Positions 7,121 through 15,284 are shown, numbered from the stretch's first letter. The stretch is DNA of 33,277 bases from an uncultured Oscillospiraceae bacterium (GCA_900548545.1 URKX01000027.1:1-33277), one strand, 5' to 3'. The notes: generated by a model not told the origin, from the sequence alone. Numbers and translations are program-made.

Positions 7121-7440
7121 CCCGGGCCGAGTTTGAACAGGCAGCCTACTTGGAGGAGGAATTGCGCGTGCTGGAAAACCGCCCCGGCCAGCAGGCCCGG
7201 GTGAGGGAGCTGCGCAGCCTTCTGGAAGAGGCCAGGGCGATCCCCCGCCGACTGCCGGACCCCAAGGCCCGGTTGGTGGCTCAAAAAGTGCTGGAGCATG
7301 GGACGCCTATCCCCTGGAAGCGGATTGTGGCGGAACTGGGTTACCGTTGGACGGTAGGTAAGGCGCGCTACGCCTACAGCCGGGTGTGCGCCCTCTGCTT
7401 TTCCCCCCCGGGAGCGCTGAAAAAGGAGGAGTTATTTTGA
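7117..7440 (+). CDS. phage protein with C-terminal HTH, possible late-gene activator
   Basis: 107 residues. The N-terminal half is a charged helical region (EFEQAAYLEEELRVLEN). The C-terminal part (PIPWKRIVAELGYRWTVGKA) looks like a helix-turn-helix of the sigma region 4/ArpU sort seen in proteins encoded just before phage terminases. It may have arisen with the preceding gene as a split DUF1492-like regulator. The ATG overlaps the previous stop by the ATGA arrangement, and its own stop overlaps the next gene's TTG start. Confidence 0.6.
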   Translation: MTRAEFEQAAYLEEELRVLENRPGQQARVRELRSLLEEARAIPRRLPDPKARLVAQKVLEHGTPIPWKRIVAELGYRWTVGKARYAYSRVCALCFSPPGALKKEELF

Positions 7441-7673
7441 ATCAATTGCAAACCATCTGCCCCTATCCCGGTACCTGCCGGCATTTCCGGGCAGAGGAAG
7501 GGCACCCCTGCTGCCTGCGGGAGAGCTGCCCTTTCCGCATCCACCTGCGGCGGCTGATTGGCGGGGAGATCCGCCGCCTGTCCCAAGTGCCGTCCCCAAC
7601 TCAGGAGCAGTTCCGGGAACTGGAGTGCATGAAGCGGGAGTACGCCCGGCTGCTGGCTCCCCAGGGGAGGTGA
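7437..7673 (+). CDS. small cysteine-rich phage protein
   Basis: 78 residues starting at TTG 7437, chosen because AAGGAGGAG lies about 6 bases upstream and the start overlaps the previous stop (TTGA). The first third has six cysteines (CPYPGTCRHF ... CCLRESCPF), spaced as if to bind a metal, followed by a basic helical tail. No family recognised. Its place in a fully overlapped operon supports it being real. Confidence 0.6.
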   Translation: MNQLQTICPYPGTCRHFRAEEGHPCCLRESCPFRIHLRRLIGGEIRRLSQVPSPTQEQFRELECMKREYARLLAPQGR

Positions 7674-7678
7674 AGCCC

Positions 7679-8053
7679 ATGGGGAGAAACCGCCGTCCCC
7701 GCGGATTGCGGGCTATGGAGGCCGCTGCGAGGCGTTATTTGGAAGAGTGCGGCGCCCGGGAGAAGCTTCCCACCGTGACGGGGCTCGCTTTGGCGCTGGG
7801 GTTTACCAGCCGGGCAGCCATGGAGCGGTTTTCCAAGGAACAAGGTGGGAAATTTGCCGCCTTGCTGGACTGGGCCCGCTCCCTGATTGAAGAGGAAACC
7901 CTGCAAGCGGTTTACCGGAAAGAAACCGCCACCGGGGCAAGGTTTATTCTCCAAAGCAGCTTTGGCTATGGGGAGAAGGAACGCCCTGACCTGGGCCCCA
8001 TCACTGTCCAAGTGGAGGGTGAGGAGCCAGAGGAGGGGGAGCCATGCGGGTGA
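7679..8053 (+). CDS. phage terminase small subunit
   Basis: 124 residues. The N-terminus is basic with a predicted HTH (LPTVTGLALALGFTSRAAMERF), followed by helical regions and an acidic tail (EGEEPEEGEP). This matches phage small terminase subunits, which recognise the packaging site and recruit the motor. The gene directly precedes and overlaps the large terminase subunit by 10 bases, which is the main support. ATG 7679 has GGGGAGG about 7 bases upstream. Confidence 0.8.
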   Translation: MGRNRRPRGLRAMEAAARRYLEECGAREKLPTVTGLALALGFTSRAAMERFSKEQGGKFAALLDWARSLIEEETLQAVYRKETATGARFILQSSFGYGEKERPDLGPITVQVEGEEPEEGEPCG

Positions 8054-9498
8054 CCATCCCCAAATGTGTCTTTAATCCTCGGTTTTACCCCTACTTACGG
8101 GACCGTACCCACCGTTACCTGTTGTTTTACGGCGGGGCGGGATCTGGGAAAAGCGTTTTTGCGGCGCAGAGGTTTGTGTACAGGCTTCTCACGCTGCCGC
8201 TTTGCAATGTCTTGGTGGTGCGGGCTGTGGCGGCGACAAACCGTGACAGCACCTTCGCCCTGTTCCGCCAGGTGATCGGGAAATGGGGGCTGGACGGGCT
8301 GTTCAGCTGCAAAGAAAGCGATATGCGGATCGTGTGCGCTAACGGCAACAGCGTGATTTTTAAGGGCCTGGACGACACGGAAAAGCTGAAATCCATCACC
8401 TTCCCCAAAGGGGAGCTGACCGACATCTGGGTGGAGGAGGCTTCCGAGATTGCCGAGGAGGACTTCAACCAGCTGGACGTGCGCCTGCGGGGCAAGGGGA
8501 CACACAAGCAGATTGTGCTCACTTTCAACCCGGTGTCGGTGCTGCACTGGCTGAAAGGCCGTTTTTTTGACCGGCAGGACCCCCGGGCGGTGGCGCTGAA
8601 ATCCACCTACAAGGACAACAAGTTTTTAGATGAGGACTATAGACAGACTTTGGAGGGCTACAAGGATACCGACCCCTACTACTATTCTGTGTACTGCCTG
8701 GGGGAGTGGGGCGTTTTGGGGCAGACCATCTTTGATGCCAGGAAGGTTTCCCAGCGGCTGCAAGAGGTGCCCGAACCCGTGGCGCAAGGGGAGTTTGTGT
8801 TCTCCACCTGGTACAATGCCCAGGCCAACGAGGTTGTGATCGATGACGCGTCCATCCGCTGGGTGGAAGGCACAGGGCCGATCAAGATCTACCAGCAGCC
8901 CCAGAAGGGCGCGGCCTATGTGATCGGCGGGGATACCGCCGGGGAGGGCTCGGACTTCAGCGTAGCCCAAGTGATAGACCATATCACCGGGGCGCAGGTG
9001 TGCGCCATGCGGGGGCAGATGGACGAGGACATTTTCGCCGCGCAGGTGTATTGCCTGGGCAAATACTACAACACGGCCCTGGTAAGCATTGAGGCGAATT
9101 TCTCAAGCTATCCCATCCGGGAGCTGGAGCGGCTGCGGTACCCCCGGCAGTTTGTGCGGCAGACAGAGGACAGCTTCACCCACAAGATACGGCAAAGCTA
9201 CGGTTTCCAGACAAACAAGAACACCCGGCCAGTGGTGATCGCCGGGCTGGTGGAAATCGTGCGGGAGCATTGCCAGTGGATCAACGACCGGGACACGCTC
9301 AACGAGATGCTCACCTTTGTGCGCAACGAGAACGGCAGGCCCGAGGCCCAGGAGGGCGCCCACGATGACTGCGTGATGGCGCTGGCGATTGCGTATTACG
9401 TCCGGGGAAGGGTTCCCGCCGGGACAGGGGAGCAGGGCAACTCGCCGTTTTTGTCCATCGAAAGGGGGGAGCGGTCGTGGACCAATGGAGCATCGTGA
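8044..9498 (+). CDS. phage terminase large subunit, PBSX/XtmB type
   Basis: 484 residues, full length for the packaging ATPase-nuclease. The ATPase domain has Walker A GGAGSGKS (about residue 30) and Walker B with catalytic glutamate (DIWVEEASE). The C-terminal RNase H-like nuclease has GGDTAGEGSDFS (motif I aspartate), VSIEANF (motif II) and AHDDCVMALAIAYY (motif III). All key residues are intact, so the enzyme is probably functional. In an ordinary phage a portal gene follows; here the next gene is a small membrane protein that overlaps this one by 22 bases. Confidence 0.95.
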   Translation: MRVTIPKCVFNPRFYPYLRDRTHRYLLFYGGAGSGKSVFAAQRFVYRLLTLPLCNVLVVRAVAATNRDSTFALFRQVIGKWGLDGLFSCKESDMRIVCANGNSVIFKGLDDTEKLKSITFPKGELTDIWVEEASEIAEEDFNQLDVRLRGKGTHKQIVLTFNPVSVLHWLKGRFFDRQDPRAVALKSTYKDNKFLDEDYRQTLEGYKDTDPYYYSVYCLGEWGVLGQTIFDARKVSQRLQEVPEPVAQGEFVFSTWYNAQANEVVIDDASIRWVEGTGPIKIYQQPQKGAAYVIGGDTAGEGSDFSVAQVIDHITGAQVCAMRGQMDEDIFAAQVYCLGKYYNTALVSIEANFSSYPIRELERLRYPRQFVRQTEDSFTHKIRQSYGFQTNKNTRPVVIAGLVEIVREHCQWINDRDTLNEMLTFVRNENGRPEAQEGAHDDCVMALAIAYYVRGRVPAGTGEQGNSPFLSIERGERSWTNGAS

Positions 9499-9770
9499 CC
9501 AGCCTTTCGGTGCTGGTGGGGTTGGCTGCGGCAGTGACTGGCCCCATCGTCAAACTGAACAGCACCATCGCCCGGCTTTCGGCCATTTTAGAGCACGTCC
9601 TCAACCGGCTGGACAAGCTGGAAGGGGAAGACCAACGCCTTTTGAAAAAAGGGGAGGAGATCCAGCAGCTGTTGGGCAGCCGCATCGACAGCCAGGACAG
9701 GCGGCTGAACCAGTGCGAAAACCGCCTGTCCCTGTTGGAACAGAAGAAAGGAGAATTTTATGAAGATTAA
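9477..9770 (+). CDS. membrane/coiled-coil protein, possibly XhlA-like
   Basis: 97 residues starting with GTG 9477 (GGGGGAG upstream), inside the end of the terminase gene. The N-terminus is one hydrophobic helix (IVTSLSVLVGLAAAVTGPIV) and the rest is a coiled coil. The order is reverse to classical XhlA, where the anchor is at the C-terminus. It precedes a holin, as XhlA-like genes do. Family assignment is uncertain; gene reality is well supported by the overlap with both neighbours. Confidence 0.65.
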   Translation: MDQWSIVTSLSVLVGLAAAVTGPIVKLNSTIARLSAILEHVLNRLDKLEGEDQRLLKKGEEIQQLLGSRIDSQDRRLNQCENRLSLLEQKKGEFYED

Positions 9771-10035
9771 TTGGAAAGTCCGTTTGAAAAACCCGGTGTT
9801 CTGGGCTCAAGTGGCCGTAGCGCTGCTTTCGCCTATCCTGGTGAGCTTGGGGCTCCAGTGGGAGGACATGACCACTTGGCCCGCCTTGGGAGAGGTGCTG
9901 CGCCAGGCGGTGTGCAACCCCGTGATTTTGGTGGCGGTGATCGTTTCCCTGTGGGGGGTCATCACTGACCCCACCACCCAGGGCCTGGGGGATAGCCAGC
10001 AGGCCCTGACTTATGACGAACCAAAAAAGAGTTGA
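9760..10035 (+). CDS. phage holin, phiLC3 family
   Basis: 91 residues beginning MKINWKVRLKNPVFWAQVAVA, the hallmark start of the phiLC3/LL-H holin family (Phage_holin_1). Two membrane helices are visible (FWAQVAVALLSPILVSLGL and NPVILVAVIVSLWGVI) followed by a family-type tail with S-x-x-A-x-x-Y. Holins permeabilise the inner membrane to release an endolysin, but no lysin gene is present in the window. It overlaps the previous gene by 11 bases and follows AGAAAGGAG. Confidence 0.9.
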   Translation: MKINWKVRLKNPVFWAQVAVALLSPILVSLGLQWEDMTTWPALGEVLRQAVCNPVILVAVIVSLWGVITDPTTQGLGDSQQALTYDEPKKS

Positions 10036-10040
10036 TTGCG

Positions 10041-10079
10041 AAAAATGCGCCGGCCTTCTGCAAGGTCAGCGCATTTTTT
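10041..10079. terminator. bidirectional terminator between holin and spoIIE
   Basis: TGCGC/GCGCA outer stem with an inner GGCCTT/AAGGTC stem, flanked by A5 and T6 runs. It closes both the phage operon (plus) and spoIIE (minus). Confidence 0.85.
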
Positions 10080-10089
10080 CTGGAAAGTT

Positions 10090-12444
10090 CTATTTCAGCA
10101 CCAGCACCAGGGCGGTGATGTCGTCCTCGTGGCCGTCGCTGCGGCGGCGCCGGGCCTCGTCGGTGACCCGCTGGGCCAGCAGGTTGGGGTTTTCCTCTTC
10201 ATCCCATTGGAGCACCAGGTCTTCCAGCCACTCCTGGCCGCAAGCTGTCACCCCGTCGGAGAGCAGCACTATCACATCCCCGGGGGAGAGCTCCCTGCGG
10301 TAGGTGGCAAACTCCACCTGGGGCATGATCCCCACCGGCACGCTGGAAGCTTCCACCAGCTCCACTTTCCGTCCCCGGCGCAGGACCGTGCAGGCGGCCC
10401 CGGCTTTGAGGAACTCCACAGTCCCGGTGAACAAGTCTACACAGGCAATGTCCAGGGTGGCCAGGGATTCATCCCCACTTTTGGCGATCAGGGCCGAGTT
10501 AACGGTTTGCAGCATACTGTCGAACCCGATCCCCGCTTTGATCAGGCTTTCCGCCATGGCACAGGTCATGGCGCCGTCTACGGCAGCCCGGCCGCCGGTG
10601 CCCATGCCGTCGCTGAGCACTGCCACCAGCCGGCCGCAGCCGTCGGTGAACACGCTGGCGCTGTCCCCGCAGAAGGCGCCGTTTTTGGCGCTGTATTGGG
10701 AAAATCCGCGGCCCACATCATAGGCGGGGCGCTGGCACATCTGGAGCCGGCAGGTTTCCCCGGCATCGCTGACGCAGGGGGGCGAAAACACCCGCCCGCA
10801 GGCGGCGCTCACCGCCCGGGTGAACACCGCCCGGTTCACCCGTTTCTGCCGCTGCCGGGAGATCTCCGCCTCAATGGTCATGCGGCCAAAGCGGTCCAGG
10901 CGGCAGCACACCTCCAGAGGCTCCATCCCCTGGTCTGCCATCACCTCTTTCACCCGCGCGGCAGCTTCCTCATCAAAGTTTTGATAGTTGGAAAACTCCC
11001 CGGCCATCTCCTCTAAAATGTCCGCCGTGGTTTGGAAGTGTTCTTCCACTACCTCCCGGATCTGGGCTGCCCGCAGCTGGGCCGCCTCTTTCAGCAGGTA
11101 CCGGTTGTAGTTCTTGTTGATCTCGTCCCGCATCTCCCCGGACCTGCCGCATCGCTGGGCAAAGGCAGGGGTGAAGTCCAGGGTATCTACCCGGCCTTTT
11201 TCCCGGAGGTTCTTGGTGAGGCCGCAAAAGTTTTCCAGGGTTTCCTCTTTGTACTTGCGCCAGCAGACCCCCCGGGCGCTGCACCCGGCACAGATAGCCT
11301 CCACAGACCGGTCATACACCCCTTGCAGGTTGGGGGCGCAGATGGTGGAGAGCTTCTGGGAGATCTCCTCCACAGAAGCGTGCACCTGGGTGAGGGCTTC
11401 CGCTGCGTGACGCAGCCGCAGTACGATATTTCCCCGCAAGGCGCCGCCGCTGAGGGTGTCTTTCCGAACACCGAAAAATTTGGAAAGCCGCTGGCTTTTG
11501 GGCAGCGCCATGTAGAGCACCGTAGCGCAGCCTACCTCAATGGCCCCCCGGAGGATATACACCCGGGAGCTTGCTCCCACCTGCATGGAGGCCACCCCGT
11601 GGGACAGGATAAAAGCTACTGCTGTGGCGATTTTCCCCATGGGGGAAAACACCCCGGCCATCAGCCCCCCCAGGCCATAGGCCCCGGATAAGTAGGACAG
11701 CCCTGCTGTGGAAAGCCCTTGGATTGCCCCGGCGGCAACACCGGCCACCGTACCTCCGCCAATGCCCCCTGCCCGGGCGCAGGTGAGCACCACCAGCACC
11801 ATCAGGATCCGCCCCAGGGATACGCCGCCAAAGGTGATCTCCGAAAAGGCCAGGGCCACCACCCCCAGGGAGAGGGTCAAGGCCGCCACGTCGCCGCTGT
11901 CATATAGGCCGGTGGAGCGGCTTTTGCCATCCCCGGTAAGGCCCAAAAGCAGGTTGCTTGTCCGCCGGAAAAAATAGGCGCACCCAGCCCCCAAAAAGGA
12001 CTCCGCCACATACAGGGCGGCGGTGTAGCTCAAGGAGCCGTTCAGGAAAACCATGGCCACACCGGTGAGCAGTAAGGGCAAAAAAGCCACTACCGGAGGG
12101 AACAAGGGGTGGGTGACCACATTTTTCAATTCAGACAAGGACCATCGGATGGCCGCCGCTGCTAAAAGGGCTGCCTCGTACCGCACGGGGATGTAAATCG
12201 GGGAGGGCAGAAGGTAGCCCAAAAAGGCTCCCAGTACCGCTGCCCACAGCCCTTCCCGTGGGACGCTGGACACCAAAGCCACCCCAAAGGGGGCGAACTT
12301 TCCAAATACCAGCCCACGGGAGCACAGCATCCCGCCTAAAAAGCTGGCCACTTGCAAGATGGCTTTGCGGGCGTATGGGGAGGAGAGTGCCTCCCCGACC
12401 CTTCCCCAAAACTGCCGGACTTTTGTTTCTTCCACCAAAAACAC
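10090..12444 (-). CDS. spoIIE: stage II sporulation protein E (PP2C phosphatase)
   Basis: SpoIIE dephosphorylates the anti-anti-sigma factor SpoIIAA at the asymmetric septum and so activates sigma F in the forespore. About 784 residues. The N-terminal ~320 residues hold a series of about ten membrane helices, the middle is the FtsZ-interacting/regulatory region with a C-x2-C-x3-GVC cluster, and the C-terminal ~220 residues form the PP2C domain with VLSDGMGTGGRA, LLSDGV and HEDDITALVLVL, which give the metal aspartates. The first possible start is GTG 12444, very near a GAGGCG; TTG 12438 or GTG 12435 would have better spacing. Its promoter is separately listed. Confidence 0.95.
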   Translation of the reverse strand: MFLVEETKVRQFWGRVGEALSSPYARKAILQVASFLGGMLCSRGLVFGKFAPFGVALVSSVPREGLWAAVLGAFLGYLLPSPIYIPVRYEAALLAAAAIRWSLSELKNVVTHPLFPPVVAFLPLLLTGVAMVFLNGSLSYTAALYVAESFLGAGCAYFFRRTSNLLLGLTGDGKSRSTGLYDSGDVAALTLSLGVVALAFSEITFGGVSLGRILMVLVVLTCARAGGIGGGTVAGVAAGAIQGLSTAGLSYLSGAYGLGGLMAGVFSPMGKIATAVAFILSHGVASMQVGASSRVYILRGAIEVGCATVLYMALPKSQRLSKFFGVRKDTLSGGALRGNIVLRLRHAAEALTQVHASVEEISQKLSTICAPNLQGVYDRSVEAICAGCSARGVCWRKYKEETLENFCGLTKNLREKGRVDTLDFTPAFAQRCGRSGEMRDEINKNYNRYLLKEAAQLRAAQIREVVEEHFQTTADILEEMAGEFSNYQNFDEEAAARVKEVMADQGMEPLEVCCRLDRFGRMTIEAEISRQRQKRVNRAVFTRAVSAACGRVFSPPCVSDAGETCRLQMCQRPAYDVGRGFSQYSAKNGAFCGDSASVFTDGCGRLVAVLSDGMGTGGRAAVDGAMTCAMAESLIKAGIGFDSMLQTVNSALIAKSGDESLATLDIACVDLFTGTVEFLKAGAACTVLRRGRKVELVEASSVPVGIMPQVEFATYRRELSPGDVIVLLSDGVTACGQEWLEDLVLQWDEEENPNLLAQRVTDEARRRRSDGHEDDITALVLVLK

Positions 12445-12491
12445 CGCCTCAAAAATAAAATTATGGAAACCGCTATGCGGCTTGTGAGAGG

Positions 12492-12524
12492 ATTATACCT
12501 TTCTTTAAAAAAATATCCTGTCAC
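12492..12524 (-). promoter_or_regulatory. spoIIE promoter with 21-bp spacer (Spo0A-type)
   Basis: Minus strand: GTGACA (12524-12519), 21-base spacer, TATAAT (12497-12492). Known Bacillus spoIIE and spoIIG promoters are sigma-A promoters with unusually long 21-22 bp spacing that need Spo0A~P. A TGTCGTT at 12543-12549 resembles the 0A box TGTCGAA in 5 of 7 positions. Confidence 0.6.
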
Positions 12525-12669
12525 TTAAAGGAGGGGTGTTTCTGTCGTTTCTCTAAGGAAAACTCCTGTTCTAGCTCTTTGCGGGTAGTTTGCATGGGCT
12601 GGTGGCGAAGCGGCCCGTAAAAAAGTTATGGTAACAAATTCTGTAATCTTCCGCCGGCCCTATTTCCGT

Positions 12670-12698
12670 TTGACTTTTTCTTTCTCCGGGAGTATAAT
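12670..12698 (+). promoter_or_regulatory. promoter of the T-box leader
   Basis: TTGACT (12670-12675), 17-base spacer, TATAAT (12693-12698). Transcription would begin about 12705, at the base of the T-box leader. Confidence 0.8.
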
Positions 12699-12704
12699 AA
12701 AGCA

Positions 12705-12971
12705 AATACAGAAGCCAAACCTTTGAGCGGGAGCAAGTAACAGCCCAAACCCCTTTCCAGAGAGCCGCAGCCGGTGGGAACGCGGCAGGGGGCAGGCTGC
12801 CAATGGGCCCGTGAGGGCGGGCCCCAACCCAGCGCGCTGGCAGTATGGCCCGACGTTTTCCGCGTTAAGGAGCAAAAGCGGGCAAAGGGTTCCCTTTGCC
12901 AAAGTGGGTGGCACCGCAGGTAAGTCCTGTCCCTGGTCCTTCAGTGAGGAAGGCGGGGAAGGGCTTTTTTT
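12705..12971 (+). promoter_or_regulatory. T-box riboswitch, probably tRNA-Trp responsive
   Basis: The leader carries AGAGAG (12759-12764) at the stem I base and the canonical T-box sequence GGGTGGCACCGCAGG (12906-12920), whose bulge pairs with the free CCA end of an uncharged tRNA. A GC-rich terminator with T7 (12965-12971) follows. A TGG within GTATGGCC (12846-12848) is the candidate specifier codon, consistent with trpS downstream; the specifier position is inferred without a fold. Uncharged tRNA-Trp would favour read-through into the aminotransferase and trpS. No other gene occupies 12525-13006. Confidence 0.9.
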
Positions 12972-13006
12972 GTTGCCGCCTGATCCATTTTGAGAAAGCG
13001 AGTGGA

Positions 13007-14206
13007 ATGAGCATGGAATATCAATTTTCAGAGCGTGTGCAGAGTTTAAAGCCCTCTGCCATCCGGGAGATCTTAAAGAACTCTTCCGACCCCAATGTGA
13101 TCCCCCTGTCCGCGGGCAACCCCGCCCCGGACGCCTTCCCCTATGACGCGGTGCGGGAAATCTCCCAAGACCTGCTGCAAAACACGCCGGTGGAGGCGCT
13201 GCAGTACGGCGTCACAGAAGGGTATACCCCCCTGCGGGAGCACTTGCGCTCCTATATGAAGGAGAAGCACAACGTGGGTGGCGGGGACGACGACATCCTT
13301 ATCACCAGCGGCGCCCAGCAGGTGATGGACCTGCTGACGAAAACCCTCCTCAACGAGGGGGACACCGTCTTGTGCGAGGCCCCCAGCTTTATTGGGTCCT
13401 TAAACACCTTCCGCTCCTACCGGGCCAAGCTGGTGGGCATCCCCATGGAGGAGGACGGCTTGGATATCCGGAAGTTGGAAGAAGCTCTGAATACCGAAAA
13501 GAATGTGAAATACCTCTACACCATCCCCAACTTCCAGAACCCCTCCGGCATCACCATGAGCCTGGAGAAGCGGAAGAAGGTCTATGAGCTGTGCCGGGAC
13601 CACAATGTCATCGTGCTGGAGGACAACCCCTACGGCGACCTGCGGTTTGCCGGGGAAGACCTGCCCTCCATCAAGTCCTTCGATACCGAAGGCGTGGTGG
13701 TGTATGCCGGCAGCTTTTCCAAGGTGGTTTCCCCCGGTATGCGGGTGGGCTATGCCATTGGGCCCAAAGCGGTGCTGCAAAAAATGGTGGTGTGTAAGCA
13801 GGGCGAAGACGTCCACTCCAATATGTGGGCGCAGATCGTCTGCCACCGCATCATGACCCAGTACGATTACGAGGCCCATCTGCGCCGCCTGCGGGAGATC
13901 TACCGCCGCAAGAGCAGCGTCCTGCTGGAGGCCATGGAGCAGTACTTCAAGCCCGTGGGCATCACCTGGAGCAAGTTTGAAGGCGGCCTGTTCGCCTGGT
14001 GCACCCTGCCCGAAGGCGTGGATATGCTGGAGTTTGTCAAGGCTGCCATGGAGCGCAAGGCCTGTGTGGTGCCCGGCACCGCCTTCCTCACCGATGAAAC
14101 CCAGCCCTGCAATGCCTTCCGCATCAACTTTTCTACCCCCACTGATGAGCAACTGCAAGAGGGGATCCGCATTTTGGCTGAAACCCTCCAGGATATGAAA
14201 CGATAA
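13007..14206 (+). CDS. PLP-dependent aminotransferase, likely aromatic/2-aminoadipate type
   Basis: 399 residues, fold type I, of the group related to MocR C-terminal domains, LysN and archaeal aromatic aminotransferases. SAGNPAPDAFP lies near the N-terminus, DNPYGDLRF carries the cofactor aspartate and tyrosine, GSFSKVVSPGMRVGY the Schiff-base lysine, and FRINFS the carboxylate-binding arginine. Start: ATG 13007 or 13013, both close after GAGTGG; an upstream start would lie within the leader terminator. It is the first gene after the Trp T-box and 12 bases before trpS, which points to tryptophan/indolepyruvate as a substrate. Substrate is inference. Confidence 0.85.
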   Translation: MSMEYQFSERVQSLKPSAIREILKNSSDPNVIPLSAGNPAPDAFPYDAVREISQDLLQNTPVEALQYGVTEGYTPLREHLRSYMKEKHNVGGGDDDILITSGAQQVMDLLTKTLLNEGDTVLCEAPSFIGSLNTFRSYRAKLVGIPMEEDGLDIRKLEEALNTEKNVKYLYTIPNFQNPSGITMSLEKRKKVYELCRDHNVIVLEDNPYGDLRFAGEDLPSIKSFDTEGVVVYAGSFSKVVSPGMRVGYAIGPKAVLQKMVVCKQGEDVHSNMWAQIVCHRIMTQYDYEAHLRRLREIYRRKSSVLLEAMEQYFKPVGITWSKFEGGLFAWCTLPEGVDMLEFVKAAMERKACVVPGTAFLTDETQPCNAFRINFSTPTDEQLQEGIRILAETLQDMKR

Positions 14207-14218
14207 GGAGATTTTTAC

Positions 14219-15223
14219 ATGGAAGCACAACAGAAAAAACGGGTCCTCAGCATGATCCAGCCCACAGGCACCTTCACCCTGGGCAACTACCTGGGCGCCC
14301 TGAAGAATTTTGTGGCATTGCAGGAGGACTATGACTGCGTCTACGCCCTGGCGGACCTCCATGCCATCACCGTCCGGCAGGAGCCTGCCGCCTTCCGGAA
14401 GAACACTTTGGAAGCCTATGCCATGCTGCTGGCCATGGGCATCGACCTGGAGAAGAGCATCTTCTTCATCCAAAGCCAGGTGCCCGAGCACGCTCAGCTG
14501 GCCTGGGTCCTCAACTGTTACACCCAGTTCGGGGAGCTCTCCCGCATGACCCAGTTCAAGGACAAATCCCAAAAGCACGCCGACAACATCAACGCCGGCC
14601 TGTTTACCTACCCCTGCCTCATGGCTGCCGATATCCTGTTGTACCAAGCGGATTACGTGCCCATCGGCGCCGACCAGAAGCAGCACCTGGAGCTGACCCG
14701 GAACATCGCCGAGCGGTTCAACGGCCTGTACAGCCCCACCTTTACTGTGCCGGACCCCATCATCCCCAAGCATGGCGCCCGGATCATGTCCCTCCAGGAT
14801 CCTGCCAAGAAGATGTCCAAGTCAGACGAGAACGTGAACAGTTTCATCACCGTTCTGGATGACCCGGATACTATCCTGCGGAAGTTCAAACGGGCTGTCA
14901 CTGACAGTGAGGCCCTTGTCCGCTTTGACCCGGAGAACAAGCCCGGCGTCAGCAACCTGATGGCCATTTACTCCACCATCACCGGCAAGACCATGGAGGA
15001 GGTGGAGGCAGAGTTTGAAGGCAAGGGCTACGGTGATTTCAAACCCGCCGTTGCAGAGGCCGTCATCCAAGAGCTGCGCCCCATCCAGGAGCGCTTCAAC
15101 CAGCTGATCAGCGACAAGGCGTACCTGGAGCAGTGCTACAAGGACAACGCCCCCAAGGCCCAGCGCATCGCCCGCAAGACTTTGCAGAAGGTGATGAAAA
15201 AGGTTGGTTACCTGCCCCTATAA
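14219..15223 (+). CDS. trpS: tryptophanyl-tRNA synthetase
   Basis: 334 residues, standard bacterial TrpRS. The class I HIGH-equivalent is TGTFTLGNYLG near the N-terminus, and KMSKS is present at about residue 200. Charges tRNA-Trp with tryptophan. AAGGAG lies 8 bases before the ATG. Cotranscribed with the aminotransferase behind the T-box, a typical control for aminoacyl-tRNA synthetases in Firmicutes. Terminated by the hairpin at 15235-15274. Confidence 0.97.
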   Translation: MEAQQKKRVLSMIQPTGTFTLGNYLGALKNFVALQEDYDCVYALADLHAITVRQEPAAFRKNTLEAYAMLLAMGIDLEKSIFFIQSQVPEHAQLAWVLNCYTQFGELSRMTQFKDKSQKHADNINAGLFTYPCLMAADILLYQADYVPIGADQKQHLELTRNIAERFNGLYSPTFTVPDPIIPKHGARIMSLQDPAKKMSKSDENVNSFITVLDDPDTILRKFKRAVTDSEALVRFDPENKPGVSNLMAIYSTITGKTMEEVEAEFEGKGYGDFKPAVAEAVIQELRPIQERFNQLISDKAYLEQCYKDNAPKAQRIARKTLQKVMKKVGYLPL

Positions 15224-15234
15224 TGATCCAAACC

Positions 15235-15274
15235 CAAAAGGCCCGCAAGCTGGAAGCTGCTTGCGGGCCTTTTT
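15235..15274. terminator. bidirectional terminator after trpS
   Basis: GGCCCGCAAGC and GCTTGCGGGCC form an 11-bp stem with an 8-base loop, flanked by A4 and T5. It also ends the minus-strand gene at 15285-15470. Confidence 0.9.
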
Positions 15275-15284
15275 CTCAGGGGCG

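Noticed and set aside
5930..10090. Attachment-site direct repeats around the phage cassette
   Set aside because: No convincing repeat was found by eye at the two edges, and there is no integrase to use one.
13400..14773. 457-residue minus-strand frame across the aminotransferase and trpS
   Set aside because: Antisense to two clearly conserved enzymes, with no recognisable motif and the composition of a shadow frame.
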